Positions 1 to 8,141 are shown, counted from the first letter of the stretch. The stretch is 10,046 bases of DNA from Gammaproteobacteria bacterium (GCA_027001525.1 JALTMR010000500.1:1-10046), one strand, 5' to 3'. Numbers and translations: made by a program. Notes: generated from the letters alone by a model not told the origin.

Positions 1-1778
1 TCAATATCTCGGATGTCAGGGTCAATGATCAGGTTTTTATCGTCGGCATTATTCGGGACATCACCTTGCGCAAGCAGGCAGAGGAGAATATGCGTCTCTC
101 GGAGCAGGTGTTTGCCAATAGCGTCGAAGGGATTGTGGTGGCGGACAAAGACAAAAAAATTCTCCGGGCCAATTTTTCCTTTTCCAATATTACCGGCTAC
201 CTGATGTCTGATTTTTCCTGCAAAGGGCTGGACTGCATTCTGGACAGCCAGACGGGGCATGCTGCAAGCGATGAAATTTGGCGAACGGTACAGCGAGACG
301 GGCAGTGGAAGGGAGAGGTTCAGGGGAGCCGCAAAAACGGTGAGCGCTACCTGGCCTGGATGGCCATTGTGGAGACAAAAGATAGCGGTGGGAATGTCAC
401 CCACTACATTGTGGTGATCAACGATATCAGTGAAATAAAAGAAGCTCAGACGCGCATTCACCATCTGGCTAATTTCGATTCGTTGACCAACTTGCCTAAC
501 CGTTCCCTGTTTCAGGATCGGCTGATTCAAGGGGTGGCGCAAGCCGCCCGGTCAGACAAAAAGCTGGCGTTGTTGAGAGTCGATCTGGATCGGTTTAAAA
601 CGCTCAACGAAACCATGGGTCACGGCAGTGGTGACCAGCTATTGAAGTGTGTCGCGGAGCGTCTGAACAGCGTGGTCAGGAAATGCGATACAGTGGGGCG
701 TCTCAGCGGTGACGAGTATGCTCTGATGCTGACAAACCTGGGCACGGATAAAGATGCTGCCCATGTGTCGCGTAAAATTCTGTCGGTGTTTGAGAGCCCG
801 TTCGAGGTGGCTGGTCAGGAGGTTTATGTTACCGCGAGCATCGGCGTGGCGCTCTATCCGAACGATGCCGACAATGCTGATGATCTGATCAAGCACGCTG
901 GTGCAGCAATGCATCACGTCAAGGATCACGGGCGCAACGCTTATCGCTTCTATACGGGGGATCTGGACGCCAGTGCTTTCGAGCATCTGGTGCTGGAGAA
1001 TAGTCTGCGCCGTGCCCTGGGGCGTGAAGAGTTTGTGCTCTTCTACCAGCCGCAGCTGGACCTCAATAGTGGCAAAATCATCGGCGTGGAGGCGTTGATA
1101 CGCTGGAACCATCCGGATCTGGGAATGGTATCCCCCGCTCAGTTTATTCCCCTGCTGGAGGAGACCGGGCTCATTTTACCGGTGGGTGACTGGGTGCTGC
1201 ACACGGCATGTCAGCAGGCACAGGCGTGGATGGAGGCCGGCTTCGACTTTGTTCGTATGGCCGTCAACCTCTCACCCCGCCAGATTGACCAGACTACTTT
1301 AGTCGATACCGTTGCTGAAGCGTTGAGCAGCAGTGGCTTGGATCCGAGACGTCTGGATCTGGAGATCACCGAAAGCAGCTTGATGAGCGATGTAGAGCAG
1401 AGTGTGAGGATGCTCTCTGAACTGCAGCAGATGAAGGTAAATATCTCCATCGACGACTTTGGTACAGGCTACTCTTCACTGAGTTATCTGACCCGCTTCC
1501 CTATCAATACACTGAAAATTGACCGCTCTTTCGTCAAGGATGTAACCGATGATATGGACGATGCCAACCTCGCACGGGCAATTATCACCATGGGGCACAG
1601 CCTCAAACTGAAAGTGTTGGCGGAAGGGGTGGAAACGCCCGAGCAGCTGGAGTTTCTTCGCCAGCACGGATGTGACGAAGTGCAGGGATTCCTCTTCAGC
1701 AAACCGTTGCCTGCGGAAGAGGTGGTGTCCCTGTTCGATAGCGAGATGCGTTCGTTACTCTGCGTTAATGATCAGTAG
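1..1778 (+). CDS. PAS-GGDEF-EAL cyclic-di-GMP turnover protein (5' end outside window)
   Basis: This is a signalling enzyme predicted to make and/or break down cyclic di-GMP in the cytoplasm. The reading frame is open from base 3, so the gene starts upstream of the window. The first visible residues (FIVGIIRDITLRKQAEE, about nt 36-92) are the typical end of a PAS domain. A second PAS domain follows at about nt 90-440. The GGDEF domain begins with FDSLTNLPNR. Its active-site loop reads SGDEY (nt 705-719), a conservative variant of GGDEF, and an RxxD inhibitory site, RKCD (nt 678-689), lies exactly five residues before it. The EAL domain is fully canonical: EALIRW (nt 1089 on), NLSPRQ, an EITES motif, DDFGTGYSS (nt 1452 on), LKIDRSF, AEGVET and QGFLFSKPL. 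Phosphodiesterase activity is therefore very likely; cyclase activity is plausible but less certain. It ends 16 bp from the convergent ettA. The TTG at nt 66 is an internal leucine codon, not a start. Confidence 0.95.
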   Translation, partial: NISDVRVNDQVFIVGIIRDITLRKQAEENMRLSEQVFANSVEGIVVADKDKKILRANFSFSNITGYLMSDFSCKGLDCILDSQTGHAASDEIWRTVQRDGQWKGEVQGSRKNGERYLAWMAIVETKDSGGNVTHYIVVINDISEIKEAQTRIHHLANFDSLTNLPNRSLFQDRLIQGVAQAARSDKKLALLRVDLDRFKTLNETMGHGSGDQLLKCVAERLNSVVRKCDTVGRLSGDEYALMLTNLGTDKDAAHVSRKILSVFESPFEVAGQEVYVTASIGVALYPNDADNADDLIKHAGAAMHHVKDHGRNAYRFYTGDLDASAFEHLVLENSLRRALGREEFVLFYQPQLDLNSGKIIGVEALIRWNHPDLGMVSPAQFIPLLEETGLILPVGDWVLHTACQQAQAWMEAGFDFVRMAVNLSPRQIDQTTLVDTVAEALSSSGLDPRRLDLEITESSLMSDVEQSVRMLSELQQMKVNISIDDFGTGYSSLSYLTRFPINTLKIDRSFVKDVTDDMDDANLARAIITMGHSLKLKVLAEGVETPEQLEFLRQHGCDEVQGFLFSKPLPAEEVVSLFDSEMRSLLCVNDQ

Positions 1779-1787
1779 TGGTGCCCT

Positions 1788-1794
1788 GACTAAG

Positions 1795-1800
<6 letters not shown>
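1788..1800. repeat. Short palindrome at the convergent 3' ends (weak terminator candidate)
   Basis: GACTA-agc-TAGTC, a 5-bp stem with a 3-nt loop, lies in the 16-bp gap and runs over the ettA stop codon. On the + strand a run of five T begins 8 nt after the stem (1808-1812), which is too far and too short for a convincing intrinsic terminator. It is the only structure seen between these convergent genes. Confidence 0.25.
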
Positions 1801-3462
<1,662 letters not shown>

Positions 3463-3534
3463 GGGTTTGCCCGTGTGGTGTTGGTGTATAAGTTTACAGA
3501 TTTGGTTGGGATTAAGGGCCGAAACAGGCGTCGA

Positions 3535-3563
3535 ATTATACTATATCCGGGGGCGAAGAAATC
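3535..3563 (-). promoter_or_regulatory. Candidate ettA promoter
   Basis: On the - strand a perfect -10 hexamer TATAAT lies at 3535-3540, about 73 nt upstream of the ettA ATG. The hexamer at 17-bp spacing (3558-3563) reads GATTTC, a poor -35. The call rests mainly on the -10 box and its position. Confidence 0.4.
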
Positions 3564-3592
3564 GGTTTATTTTTCTATAAATCCTGTACAAT
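3564..3592 (+). promoter_or_regulatory. Candidate promoter for the sensory/GTPase cluster
   Basis: TACAAT at 3587-3592 is a 5/6 match to the -10 consensus and is followed by a GC-rich discriminator (GGGGCGC). The hexamer at 17-bp spacing (3564-3569, GGTTTA) is a weak -35, so an activator may be needed if this is the real promoter. It would abut the ettA promoter back to back and give a leader of about 190 nt before the first cluster gene. Confidence 0.3.
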
Positions 3593-3680
3593 GGGGCGCA
3601 CGGCGCAGGGCAGGTCGCGTCATTATGAGGTCAGAGCTAGTCTTGAAAACACCCGGCGTCTATACCCCACGGTCTCGAGG

Positions 3681-3706
3681 GGCGGGGCACGACGGTTTGC
3701 CCGGCC
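3681..3706 (+). other. GC-rich hairpin in the cluster leader
   Basis: GGC-g-GGGCA, an 8-nt loop (cgacggtt), then TGCCC-g-GCC form an 8-bp stem with one G/G mismatch. A possible outer CTC/GAG pairing (3674-3676 with 3707-3709) would extend it. No T-run follows, so it is not a standard intrinsic terminator. It may be a structural element of a regulated 5' UTR, or chance in GC-rich DNA. Confidence 0.35.
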
Positions 3707-3745
3707 GAGTATCAGCTTGGTGGTCTGGCAGCAAAAAAATAAGAA

Positions 3746-3762
3746 AGAAATTCCATATTTCT
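3746..3762 (+). repeat. AGAAAT/ATTTCT inverted repeat upstream of the first cluster gene
   Basis: This is a perfect 6-bp inverted repeat with a 5-nt spacer (tccat), ending 26 nt before the start codon at 3789. It is AT-rich, so an RNA hairpin would be weak. It could instead be a small operator half-site pair. No regulator can be assigned. Confidence 0.25.
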
Positions 3763-3788
3763 AATAAGAGACAACGTTAGTTTCAATA

Positions 3789-4553
3789 ATGTCCGATCAT
3801 TCAAAGACAGATGATTTTATCGTTCAACAAGCGGATGCTTCGGCAGCGCAGGTTGATCTATCCCTTCTGGATCCCAGTTTTTTGTCTCGGGAGGCTTGGC
3901 TGAGGCCGCCGCCCGTTGAATCCATGGCTCGCGTAGTGGACCATCTGGCACACAAGGTTTCCCGGCATCCCTCCGATCTGATGAGTCATGTTCAGCGTAT
4001 CGCGCTTTGCCATGAGGTGGGGGAAAGTGAGCTCATTTATGGTGCGGTACTCGACCTGTTTATCGCCCTGGGCAATAGCGGGGTCTCGTTACGCACGCGT
4101 ATGCTGCAAAAGGTGGCTGACCTTTTGAGTGACGAGCAGCTTGATGTGTTACAGAAGGGGCTGATATCCGGGGTGAAATCAAATGACACGTTGCCCCTTA
4201 GTCGATACTCCAGATTGAGTGGTGGCGTGGTAGGGGATACCTCATTGGTTGAATATCTCGATACAAGCTCCCAGGCTGAATTCGATACCATTGATGAAGC
4301 TAGGGATTTGATTGACTCAGGTCACATCGAGTTGGCGCAGAAGCTGTTGGAAGAGGCGTTATTGGGGGAGCGAATGCGAGAAGACATCAGCCTGGAGCTC
4401 CTGGAGATATATCGTCATACGCAACATCAGGAAGCATTGTTTGGAATGAGGGAGCGATTGGGTGATGAGCCATTTGCTCTGGCTGATGAATGGGAGGGTC
4501 TCATTAACAGTTTCGCAGTAGAGAAGATGCCGGGAGGCGATGCGGATGAGTAA
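3789..4553 (+). CDS. FimV C-terminal-like TPR scaffold protein
   Basis: This is a 254-residue soluble protein of unproven function. The C-terminal part (about 165-225: DEARDLIDSGHIELAQKLLEE, then ISLELLEIYRHTQHQEAL) has the helix-turn-helix repeat pattern of the FimV C-terminal cytoplasmic domain. In Pseudomonas-type FimV that domain links the cell pole to type IV pilus regulators. Here there is no signal peptide, LysM domain or transmembrane segment, so the protein would be entirely cytoplasmic. The N-terminal half (about 20-150) is largely helical and not recognised. The start ATG has no good Shine-Dalgarno sequence; only a weak AGAG lies 19 nt upstream. No alternative in-frame start precedes residue 46, so the start is kept. 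It overlaps the next gene by 8 nt, which implies translational coupling and a role tied to the receiver-like protein. The FimV relationship is a moderate-confidence pattern match. Confidence 0.75.
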   Translation: MSDHSKTDDFIVQQADASAAQVDLSLLDPSFLSREAWLRPPPVESMARVVDHLAHKVSRHPSDLMSHVQRIALCHEVGESELIYGAVLDLFIALGNSGVSLRTRMLQKVADLLSDEQLDVLQKGLISGVKSNDTLPLSRYSRLSGGVVGDTSLVEYLDTSSQAEFDTIDEARDLIDSGHIELAQKLLEEALLGERMREDISLELLEIYRHTQHQEALFGMRERLGDEPFALADEWEGLINSFAVEKMPGGDADE

Positions 4554-5814
4554 TGGCGTGAATCACTCCTTGCGCTTGGCTGTTTATGGTTTTGATGACC
4601 GCTCTCGTGAGACGCTGAGGTTGGCGTTTGAAGGGCCAGGTAAAGGGTGTGGTGTTCTTGTTGATGATAGCTCCGCTGAAGCGGGTATTTTTAACATGGA
4701 TGCAGCGAATGCGAGTGAGTTGTGGAGCGATTACCGCAGTCGTTTTCCCGAGCGGCCCACTATCATTATGGCAATCAGGGATCCGAACATCGCTGGGACG
4801 TTCTATGTGCCTAAGCCTGTTCGTATCGATGCAATGATCAGGGCTGTAGAGGATGTGCGTCGCGCTATGCCTCATAACCAGGCAGACATGTCCATTGTGC
4901 TGGATTTGGAAGACAGCATACCTGCTGCGGTTCGCGCGGGGGTGGCCACAGCATCGGCAGCGCCGGTTGCGACGGCGAGTGTCGCCGAAGAAGTGGCCGT
5001 TGCGTCGCCAGAGACAGCTGAGCCAGAGGCTGCTGGTGCCTCTGTAGCGCGAGCCGTGCCTGCCGCCGGCACGGTCAAAAAAGAGCCAGTACCTCAGGCC
5101 ATCAAGGCGAGAGTGGCCAGTACACCAAAAGAGACGAGCCGACGCGAGACCTATTACGATCCCCTGGAGTTACTGCAAGGGCAGATACAGGACGCGCTGG
5201 ATCAGGCCAATAAAAAATATGTGGCTGTACAGCTGAATATACAGGTTGATGAAAATGATTGGCAGAGCATCACCTTTCTGCCAGGCGTGAAACGCGTTCT
5301 CACGACACTGAGTGACGAGCAGCTCAAGCATCTATGTAGCACACCTCTGGATCTGTTGAACTGCACGATCAAACGACACAAAGGTGATGAAACCTTCAAT
5401 ATGATCCGTAAGGTGACGGATGAAAAGTCCGGTCAGTCCCTGGATGTCTTCTTGTGGAAGGTTGTGGTGTGGAGCAGCAAGGGGCGTTTGCCTGCCGGCA
5501 CCAATCTTTCCAATCCCGTGAAGTTAAAGCATTGGCCGAATTTGACACGCTTCTATCCCATTCCCAACGCAATGAGAATCGCGACCCTCATTATTGACCA
5601 GCCCAGGCCACTGCCCCTGGTCATCAAGGTGCTGAATTTACCTCAAAGTCATGTGTTTGCTTTTTTCAGCGCCGCGAATGCAATTGGCTTGGTTGCGAAT
5701 AACGAGGGGGTGGGGGCCAGTCCGGTTGCAGAGGCGGCGACTCCTCAGAAGCATAAGCATCATTCGCTGTTTGGTCGCATATTGAAGCGGCTGCGGGGAA
5801 GCGGGGGCGCGTAG
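4546..5814 (+). CDS. Pseudo-receiver protein with Ala-rich linker and C-terminal winged-helix-like domain
   Basis: This 422-residue soluble protein is unlike common response regulators. Residues 9-110 look like a receiver fold. An acidic pair, D17/D18, follows the first strand, D52 sits at the phospho-acceptor position, and K90 lies in a YVPKPVRIDA strand. The Ser/Thr normally found after the fourth strand is replaced (TIIMAI), so phosphorylation is doubtful. Residues about 125-195 are a low-complexity Ala/Val/Glu/Pro linker. Residues about 200-390 form a conserved-looking globular part. It ends in a segment (WPNLTRFYPIPNAMRI to FFSAANAIGLV) patterned like a winged helix. The tail is basic (KRLRGSGGA). 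The ATG at 4546 is preferred over the one at 4540 because GGGAGG (4532-4537) sits 8 nt before it but only 2 nt before the earlier one. It overlaps the upstream gene by 8 nt and precedes the GTPase gene by 41 bp. It may be the effector or adaptor of the GTPase (inference). Confidence 0.8.
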   Translation: MSNGVNHSLRLAVYGFDDRSRETLRLAFEGPGKGCGVLVDDSSAEAGIFNMDAANASELWSDYRSRFPERPTIIMAIRDPNIAGTFYVPKPVRIDAMIRAVEDVRRAMPHNQADMSIVLDLEDSIPAAVRAGVATASAAPVATASVAEEVAVASPETAEPEAAGASVARAVPAAGTVKKEPVPQAIKARVASTPKETSRRETYYDPLELLQGQIQDALDQANKKYVAVQLNIQVDENDWQSITFLPGVKRVLTTLSDEQLKHLCSTPLDLLNCTIKRHKGDETFNMIRKVTDEKSGQSLDVFLWKVVVWSSKGRLPAGTNLSNPVKLKHWPNLTRFYPIPNAMRIATLIIDQPRPLPLVIKVLNLPQSHVFAFFSAANAIGLVANNEGVGASPVAEAATPQKHKHHSLFGRILKRLRGSGGA

Positions 5815-5855
5815 GCTTCTGTATGAGATGGATATCAAAGATATTTAGATAGGCT

Positions 5856-6392
5856 ATGAGTAATTATAAAATAATATTTACCGGCCCGGTGGGCGCCGGA
5901 AAAACAACTGCCATAAGCGCCTTAAGTGATATTCCCGTGGTGGCTACTGATGCAAATGCCACCGATATGACAAGGGAGCGGAAAGAGACCACGACCGTTG
6001 CCATGGACTATGGAATGATGGTGTTGGAGGGTGAGGAGCGCATTCATCTTTATGGTACGCCGGGGCAGGAACGGTTCGATTTTATGTGGGATATTCTGAC
6101 CCAAGGGGGGTTGGGGTTGGTTCTGTTGTTAGACAATACAAGAGCCGATCCTTTTCAGGATATGCGTTTTTTCCTGGATGCATTCAAAGACTTTATCGCT
6201 GAGAGCAAATTGGCGGTAGGGGTAACGCAGATGGACTTGAAGGCGACCCCCACGCTGGATGAGTACCATGCAGAATTGCAAAAACTCAACATCAACCCTC
6301 CGTTGTTTGAGATCGATGCGCGCCGTGAGCAGGATGTTTCGAGGCTTGTCGAGGCGCTGCTGTTTTCGTTAGACCCATGGCTAGGTGAATAA
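5856..6392 (+). CDS. Small Ras-like GTPase, COG2229/CvnD type (MglA-related)
   Basis: This 178-residue protein is a predicted cytoplasmic nucleotide-dependent switch. The P-loop is GPVGAGKTT (10-18). A Thr-rich switch I region follows (RERKETTTVAMDYG, 40-53). Switch II is YGTPGQERF (66-74). It keeps the catalytic-type Gln 71, but Gly 67 stands where DxxG proteins have Asp. The G4 position reads TQMD (124-127) instead of NKxD, and a DAR at 154-156 fills the SAK-like place. The TTTVAMDYG and GTPGQERF patterns match the CvnD-like GTPases of actinobacterial conservons better than Myxococcus MglA. The start at 5856 has only a weak AGG 2 nt upstream. The stop overlaps the next start by one base (TAATG), so the GTPase and the winged-helix/roadblock protein are translationally coupled. 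Roadblock proteins are known regulators of such GTPases, which fits the neighbours on both sides. Confidence 0.92.
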   Translation: MSNYKIIFTGPVGAGKTTAISALSDIPVVATDANATDMTRERKETTTVAMDYGMMVLEGEERIHLYGTPGQERFDFMWDILTQGGLGLVLLLDNTRADPFQDMRFFLDAFKDFIAESKLAVGVTQMDLKATPTLDEYHAELQKLNINPPLFEIDARREQDVSRLVEALLFSLDPWLGE

Positions 6393-7063
6393 TGAGTGAT
6401 TATCAGCTTATAGCGGAACGATACGTAATTCCCACACCTGCTGGGGCCTACTACGCTGTATCGAGCGATTCAAAAGACTTGGCTCGACAGGTTTTGTTTG
6501 GGCTGATGAGTGGCGCTTCCAGTCAAGTTATCACCATAGAGTTAATTGCAGAGCTGACCGGACTTCAGTCTGAGCAGGAGATGCTTGAACTCATTTACCG
6601 GATGCAAAAGCTGGGCTGGATTCAGACTGAAGATCAAGGGCGGGATGGCCCGAGCGGCATGCTTGAGGATATTCTCCCTGAGTTCCTCTCGGTTCTCTCC
6701 GGTTCAGGCAAGGCTCTGTTGGCTGATCAACAGGGATTTTATCTGGCGACGCACGGTTTTTCACATGAAGCAGCCGAGGAGCTGTCTGCCTTGAGTGCTG
6801 ACGTAGCTTCGTTGCATCAGCGCCACAGCGGCTTGTTGCGCAATAACCTGGGCATCGATTCCTCCGCATGGTCTGTTGTGGATGCCTCGGGTGATAGCCA
6901 CCTGGGTTGTTGGCCCGTATTTATCGGCGACCAGCGTTTTAGTTTGGTCCTGGGCGGGGTGCCACAAATGAACCAGATGGCGTTGACAGACCTGGTGTGG
7001 ACCCTAACCAAGCGCTACCGGGGAGCTGAGGCCGAGGAGAGTAGAGAAGCCGGTGCTATGTAA
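6392..7063 (+). CDS. Winged-helix plus roadblock/LC7-like protein, GTPase partner
   Basis: This is a 223-residue soluble protein. Residues about 25-85 form three helices and a short turn patterned like a winged-helix domain (ITIELIAELTGLQSE, LELIYRMQKLGWI). Residues about 98-210 resemble a roadblock/LC7 domain: KALLADQQGFYLATHGF is the typical first strand-turn-strand, a helix follows (AEELSALSADVASL), then paired strands (SHLGCWPVFIGDQRFSLVLGG) and a terminal helix. Roadblock domains such as MglB and CvnB bind Ras-like GTPases as dimers and can act as GAP or scaffold (family knowledge). The start codon overlaps the GTPase stop by one base, with AGGTGA just upstream, so the two products are likely made in equal amounts and interact. 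In conservons a separate DUF742 protein supplies the winged helix; here it is fused to a roadblock domain. Whether it binds DNA is unknown. Confidence 0.82.
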   Translation: MSDYQLIAERYVIPTPAGAYYAVSSDSKDLARQVLFGLMSGASSQVITIELIAELTGLQSEQEMLELIYRMQKLGWIQTEDQGRDGPSGMLEDILPEFLSVLSGSGKALLADQQGFYLATHGFSHEAAEELSALSADVASLHQRHSGLLRNNLGIDSSAWSVVDASGDSHLGCWPVFIGDQRFSLVLGGVPQMNQMALTDLVWTLTKRYRGAEAEESREAGAM

Positions 7064-7191
7064 TCTTCTCAGTCGCCAACACATCGGTTCCTAAAAGGTT
7101 TTAATAAATTGTGGTTATTGGGTCTGCTTCGACGTAAACTGAGACGCCAGTCAAATAAAAGAATAATTAGTTTTAGGGGTGCAATAACGAT
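7064..7191. other. AT-rich intergenic gap within the cluster
   Basis: This 128-bp gap separates the GTPase pair from the protoglobin gene. Its right half (7097-7191) is AT-rich. TAAACT (7135-7140) lies 19 bp after TTGTGG (7110-7115), a poor promoter match. A 7-bp inverted repeat TCTCAGT/ACTGAGA (7067-7073 and 7138-7144) flanks the interval. No intrinsic terminator was seen. An internal promoter is possible but not shown. Confidence 0.3.
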
Positions 7192-7755
7192 ATGGATAAT
7201 GTCGACTTTGATGAGCTGATGGATCACGCCAAGCGCTTTTCTGGACTGACACCGGAGAGGGAGTCCCTGCTGGTGGCCTCCGGCGACACGGTTCGGCCTC
7301 GGTTGCAAGAGGTTACCGATAATTTTTATGCGATGTTGCTGTCGATCCCCAAAACGGCCGTTCATTTAGAGGGGCGTGTAGAGTCGCTCAAAGCGACGCA
7401 TTTACAGTGGTTAACCAGTCTTTTTACTGGTCCTTACGATGTAGAGTACACTGCTGCCATGTATGCGGTGGGGGATGCCCATGTGAGGGTCAAGCTGCCC
7501 GTCGAGTTCATGGCGGGGGGCATGTGCCTGATTCAAAATGAGTTGGCTCGTATTGCGGGAGAGGTCAGTGGTGGAGATGTCGATAAAACGGTATCCCTTG
7601 TTAGTGCTATTAACTCGGTATTAGGGTTCTCTCTGATGGTAATGCAGGAGTCTTATCAGTCATCATCATTAGCAGAGGAATTGGATAGATTTTTGGCAAT
7701 TACGGGTATGAGTCGGGTGTTATTCAATAACCTGGCTGATGCTTATCAGATTTAA
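7192..7755 (+). CDS. Stand-alone protoglobin (globin-coupled-sensor heme domain)
   Basis: This 187-residue protein is predicted to be a cytoplasmic heme protein that senses O2 or another gaseous ligand. Residues about 35-175 follow the globin-coupled-sensor pattern. LQEVTDNFYAMLL gives the B/C helix region and THLQWLTSLFTGPYD the E-helix region. The hallmark F/G segment is VGDAHVRVKLPVEFMAGGM (93-111). Its His 97 aligns with the proximal heme ligand in the family motif (HxRIGL followed by a Y/M-containing helix). No kinase, cyclase or methyl-accepting domain follows, so the signal must pass to another protein. The start ATG is preceded by AGGGG (7175-7179) at a long 12-nt spacing, suggesting modest translation. 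It lies 23 bp upstream of the roadblock gene, which points to the GTPase/roadblock switch as the likely partner (inference). An enzymatic role for the heme, or heme-free function, cannot be excluded. Confidence 0.88.
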   Translation: MDNVDFDELMDHAKRFSGLTPERESLLVASGDTVRPRLQEVTDNFYAMLLSIPKTAVHLEGRVESLKATHLQWLTSLFTGPYDVEYTAAMYAVGDAHVRVKLPVEFMAGGMCLIQNELARIAGEVSGGDVDKTVSLVSAINSVLGFSLMVMQESYQSSSLAEELDRFLAITGMSRVLFNNLADAYQI

Positions 7756-7778
7756 TTATATAACCAGGAGTAACTAAT

Positions 7779-8141
7779 ATGCGTTCTGATTTGTTGACCT
7801 CCATACTCAGCGACTTAAACGGAAGCTCGGCAGATATTGAGGCATCTTCAGTCATCTCGACAGATGGTTTGATGATGGCTGCAATGCTCCCCTCCGGTTT
7901 GGACGAGGATCGAGTCGGGGCCATGGGCGCAGCCATGCTCTCCCTGGGTGACCGGACGGCGCAGGAGTTGGCTCGGGGCTCCTTGGAGCAGGTGTTGATC
8001 AAGGGTGACAACGGTTACGTGCTGATGACGCATGCAGGTAAAGAAGCTGTTCTCTCTGTCCTGGCCAAGCCGAGTGCCCGTTTGGGTTTGATTTTTCTCG
8101 ATGTTAAACGCGCTGCCGAGGCAATCTCTAAAGTGCTGTAG
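7779..8141 (+). CDS. Roadblock/LC7 domain protein, MglB/CvnB-like
   Basis: This 120-residue protein consists of one roadblock/LC7 domain. It starts with a helix (LLTSILSDLNGSSADIEA), then the diagnostic strand-turn-strand (SVISTDGLMMAAMLP, about 24-38). A long helix follows (DEDRVGAMGAAMLSLGDRTAQEL), then the central strands (SLEQVLIKGDNGYVLMTHAG, EAVLSVLAKP) and the final strand-helix (LGLIFLDVKRAAEAISKVL). Length and layout match MglB and CvnB, which dimerise and regulate Ras-like GTPases. The start has a strong AGGAG (7766-7770) 8 nt upstream, one of the best ribosome-binding sites in the cluster, so this is probably an abundant subunit. It lies 23 bp after the protoglobin gene and is followed by a hairpin at 8147-8177. 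It likely pairs with the GTPase at 5856-6392; partnership with the protoglobin is also plausible (inference). Confidence 0.93.
   Translation: MRSDLLTSILSDLNGSSADIEASSVISTDGLMMAAMLPSGLDEDRVGAMGAAMLSLGDRTAQELARGSLEQVLIKGDNGYVLMTHAGKEAVLSVLAKPSARLGLIFLDVKRAAEAISKVL

Larger units (their letters stand above)
3463..3788. other. Divergent intergenic region (326 bp), no credible gene
   Basis: This gap lies between the ettA start (- strand) and the start of the sensory cluster (+ strand). It holds two back-to-back candidate promoters (3535-3592), a candidate 5' leader of about 190 nt with a GC-rich hairpin (3681-3706), an A-rich stretch (3733-3750) and a small hairpin (3746-3762) just before the first cluster gene. 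A + strand reading frame of 108 codons crosses it. It is rejected as a gene because its translation is basic low-complexity sequence, it has no ribosome-binding site and it overlaps the start of ettA. No tRNA, tmRNA or known riboswitch pattern was recognised. Confidence 0.6.

Noticed and set aside
66..68. TTG as start of the PAS-GGDEF-EAL gene
   Set aside because: The same frame is open to base 3 and encodes a typical PAS end (GIIRDITLRKQAEE) across this point, so it is an internal leucine codon.
639..1112. 157-codon open frame on the - strand
   Set aside because: It lies entirely antisense to the conserved GGDEF/EAL coding sequence, has no recognisable domain and is best explained as a shadow frame.
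3733..3739. A-run read as a T-run terminator on the - strand
   Set aside because: No stable hairpin immediately precedes it on the - strand, and no - strand gene ends here.
4540..4542. ATG at 4540 as start of the pseudo-receiver gene
   Set aside because: GGGAGG ends only 2 nt before it, whereas the ATG at 4546 has the proper 8-nt spacing.
4920..5085. Repetitive GC-rich stretch as a DNA repeat element
   Set aside because: It is the codon-level result of an Ala/Val/Glu-rich protein linker in frame with the gene; no exact tandem unit is present.
5856..6392. Assigning the symbol mglA to the GTPase
   Set aside because: The GTPGQER and TTTVAMDYG motifs fit COG2229/CvnD better than true MglA, so the symbol would mislead.
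7135..7158. Sigma-28 (flagellar) promoter upstream of the protoglobin gene
   Set aside because: A TAAA-like element is present but the GCCGATAA-type -10 box is missing.
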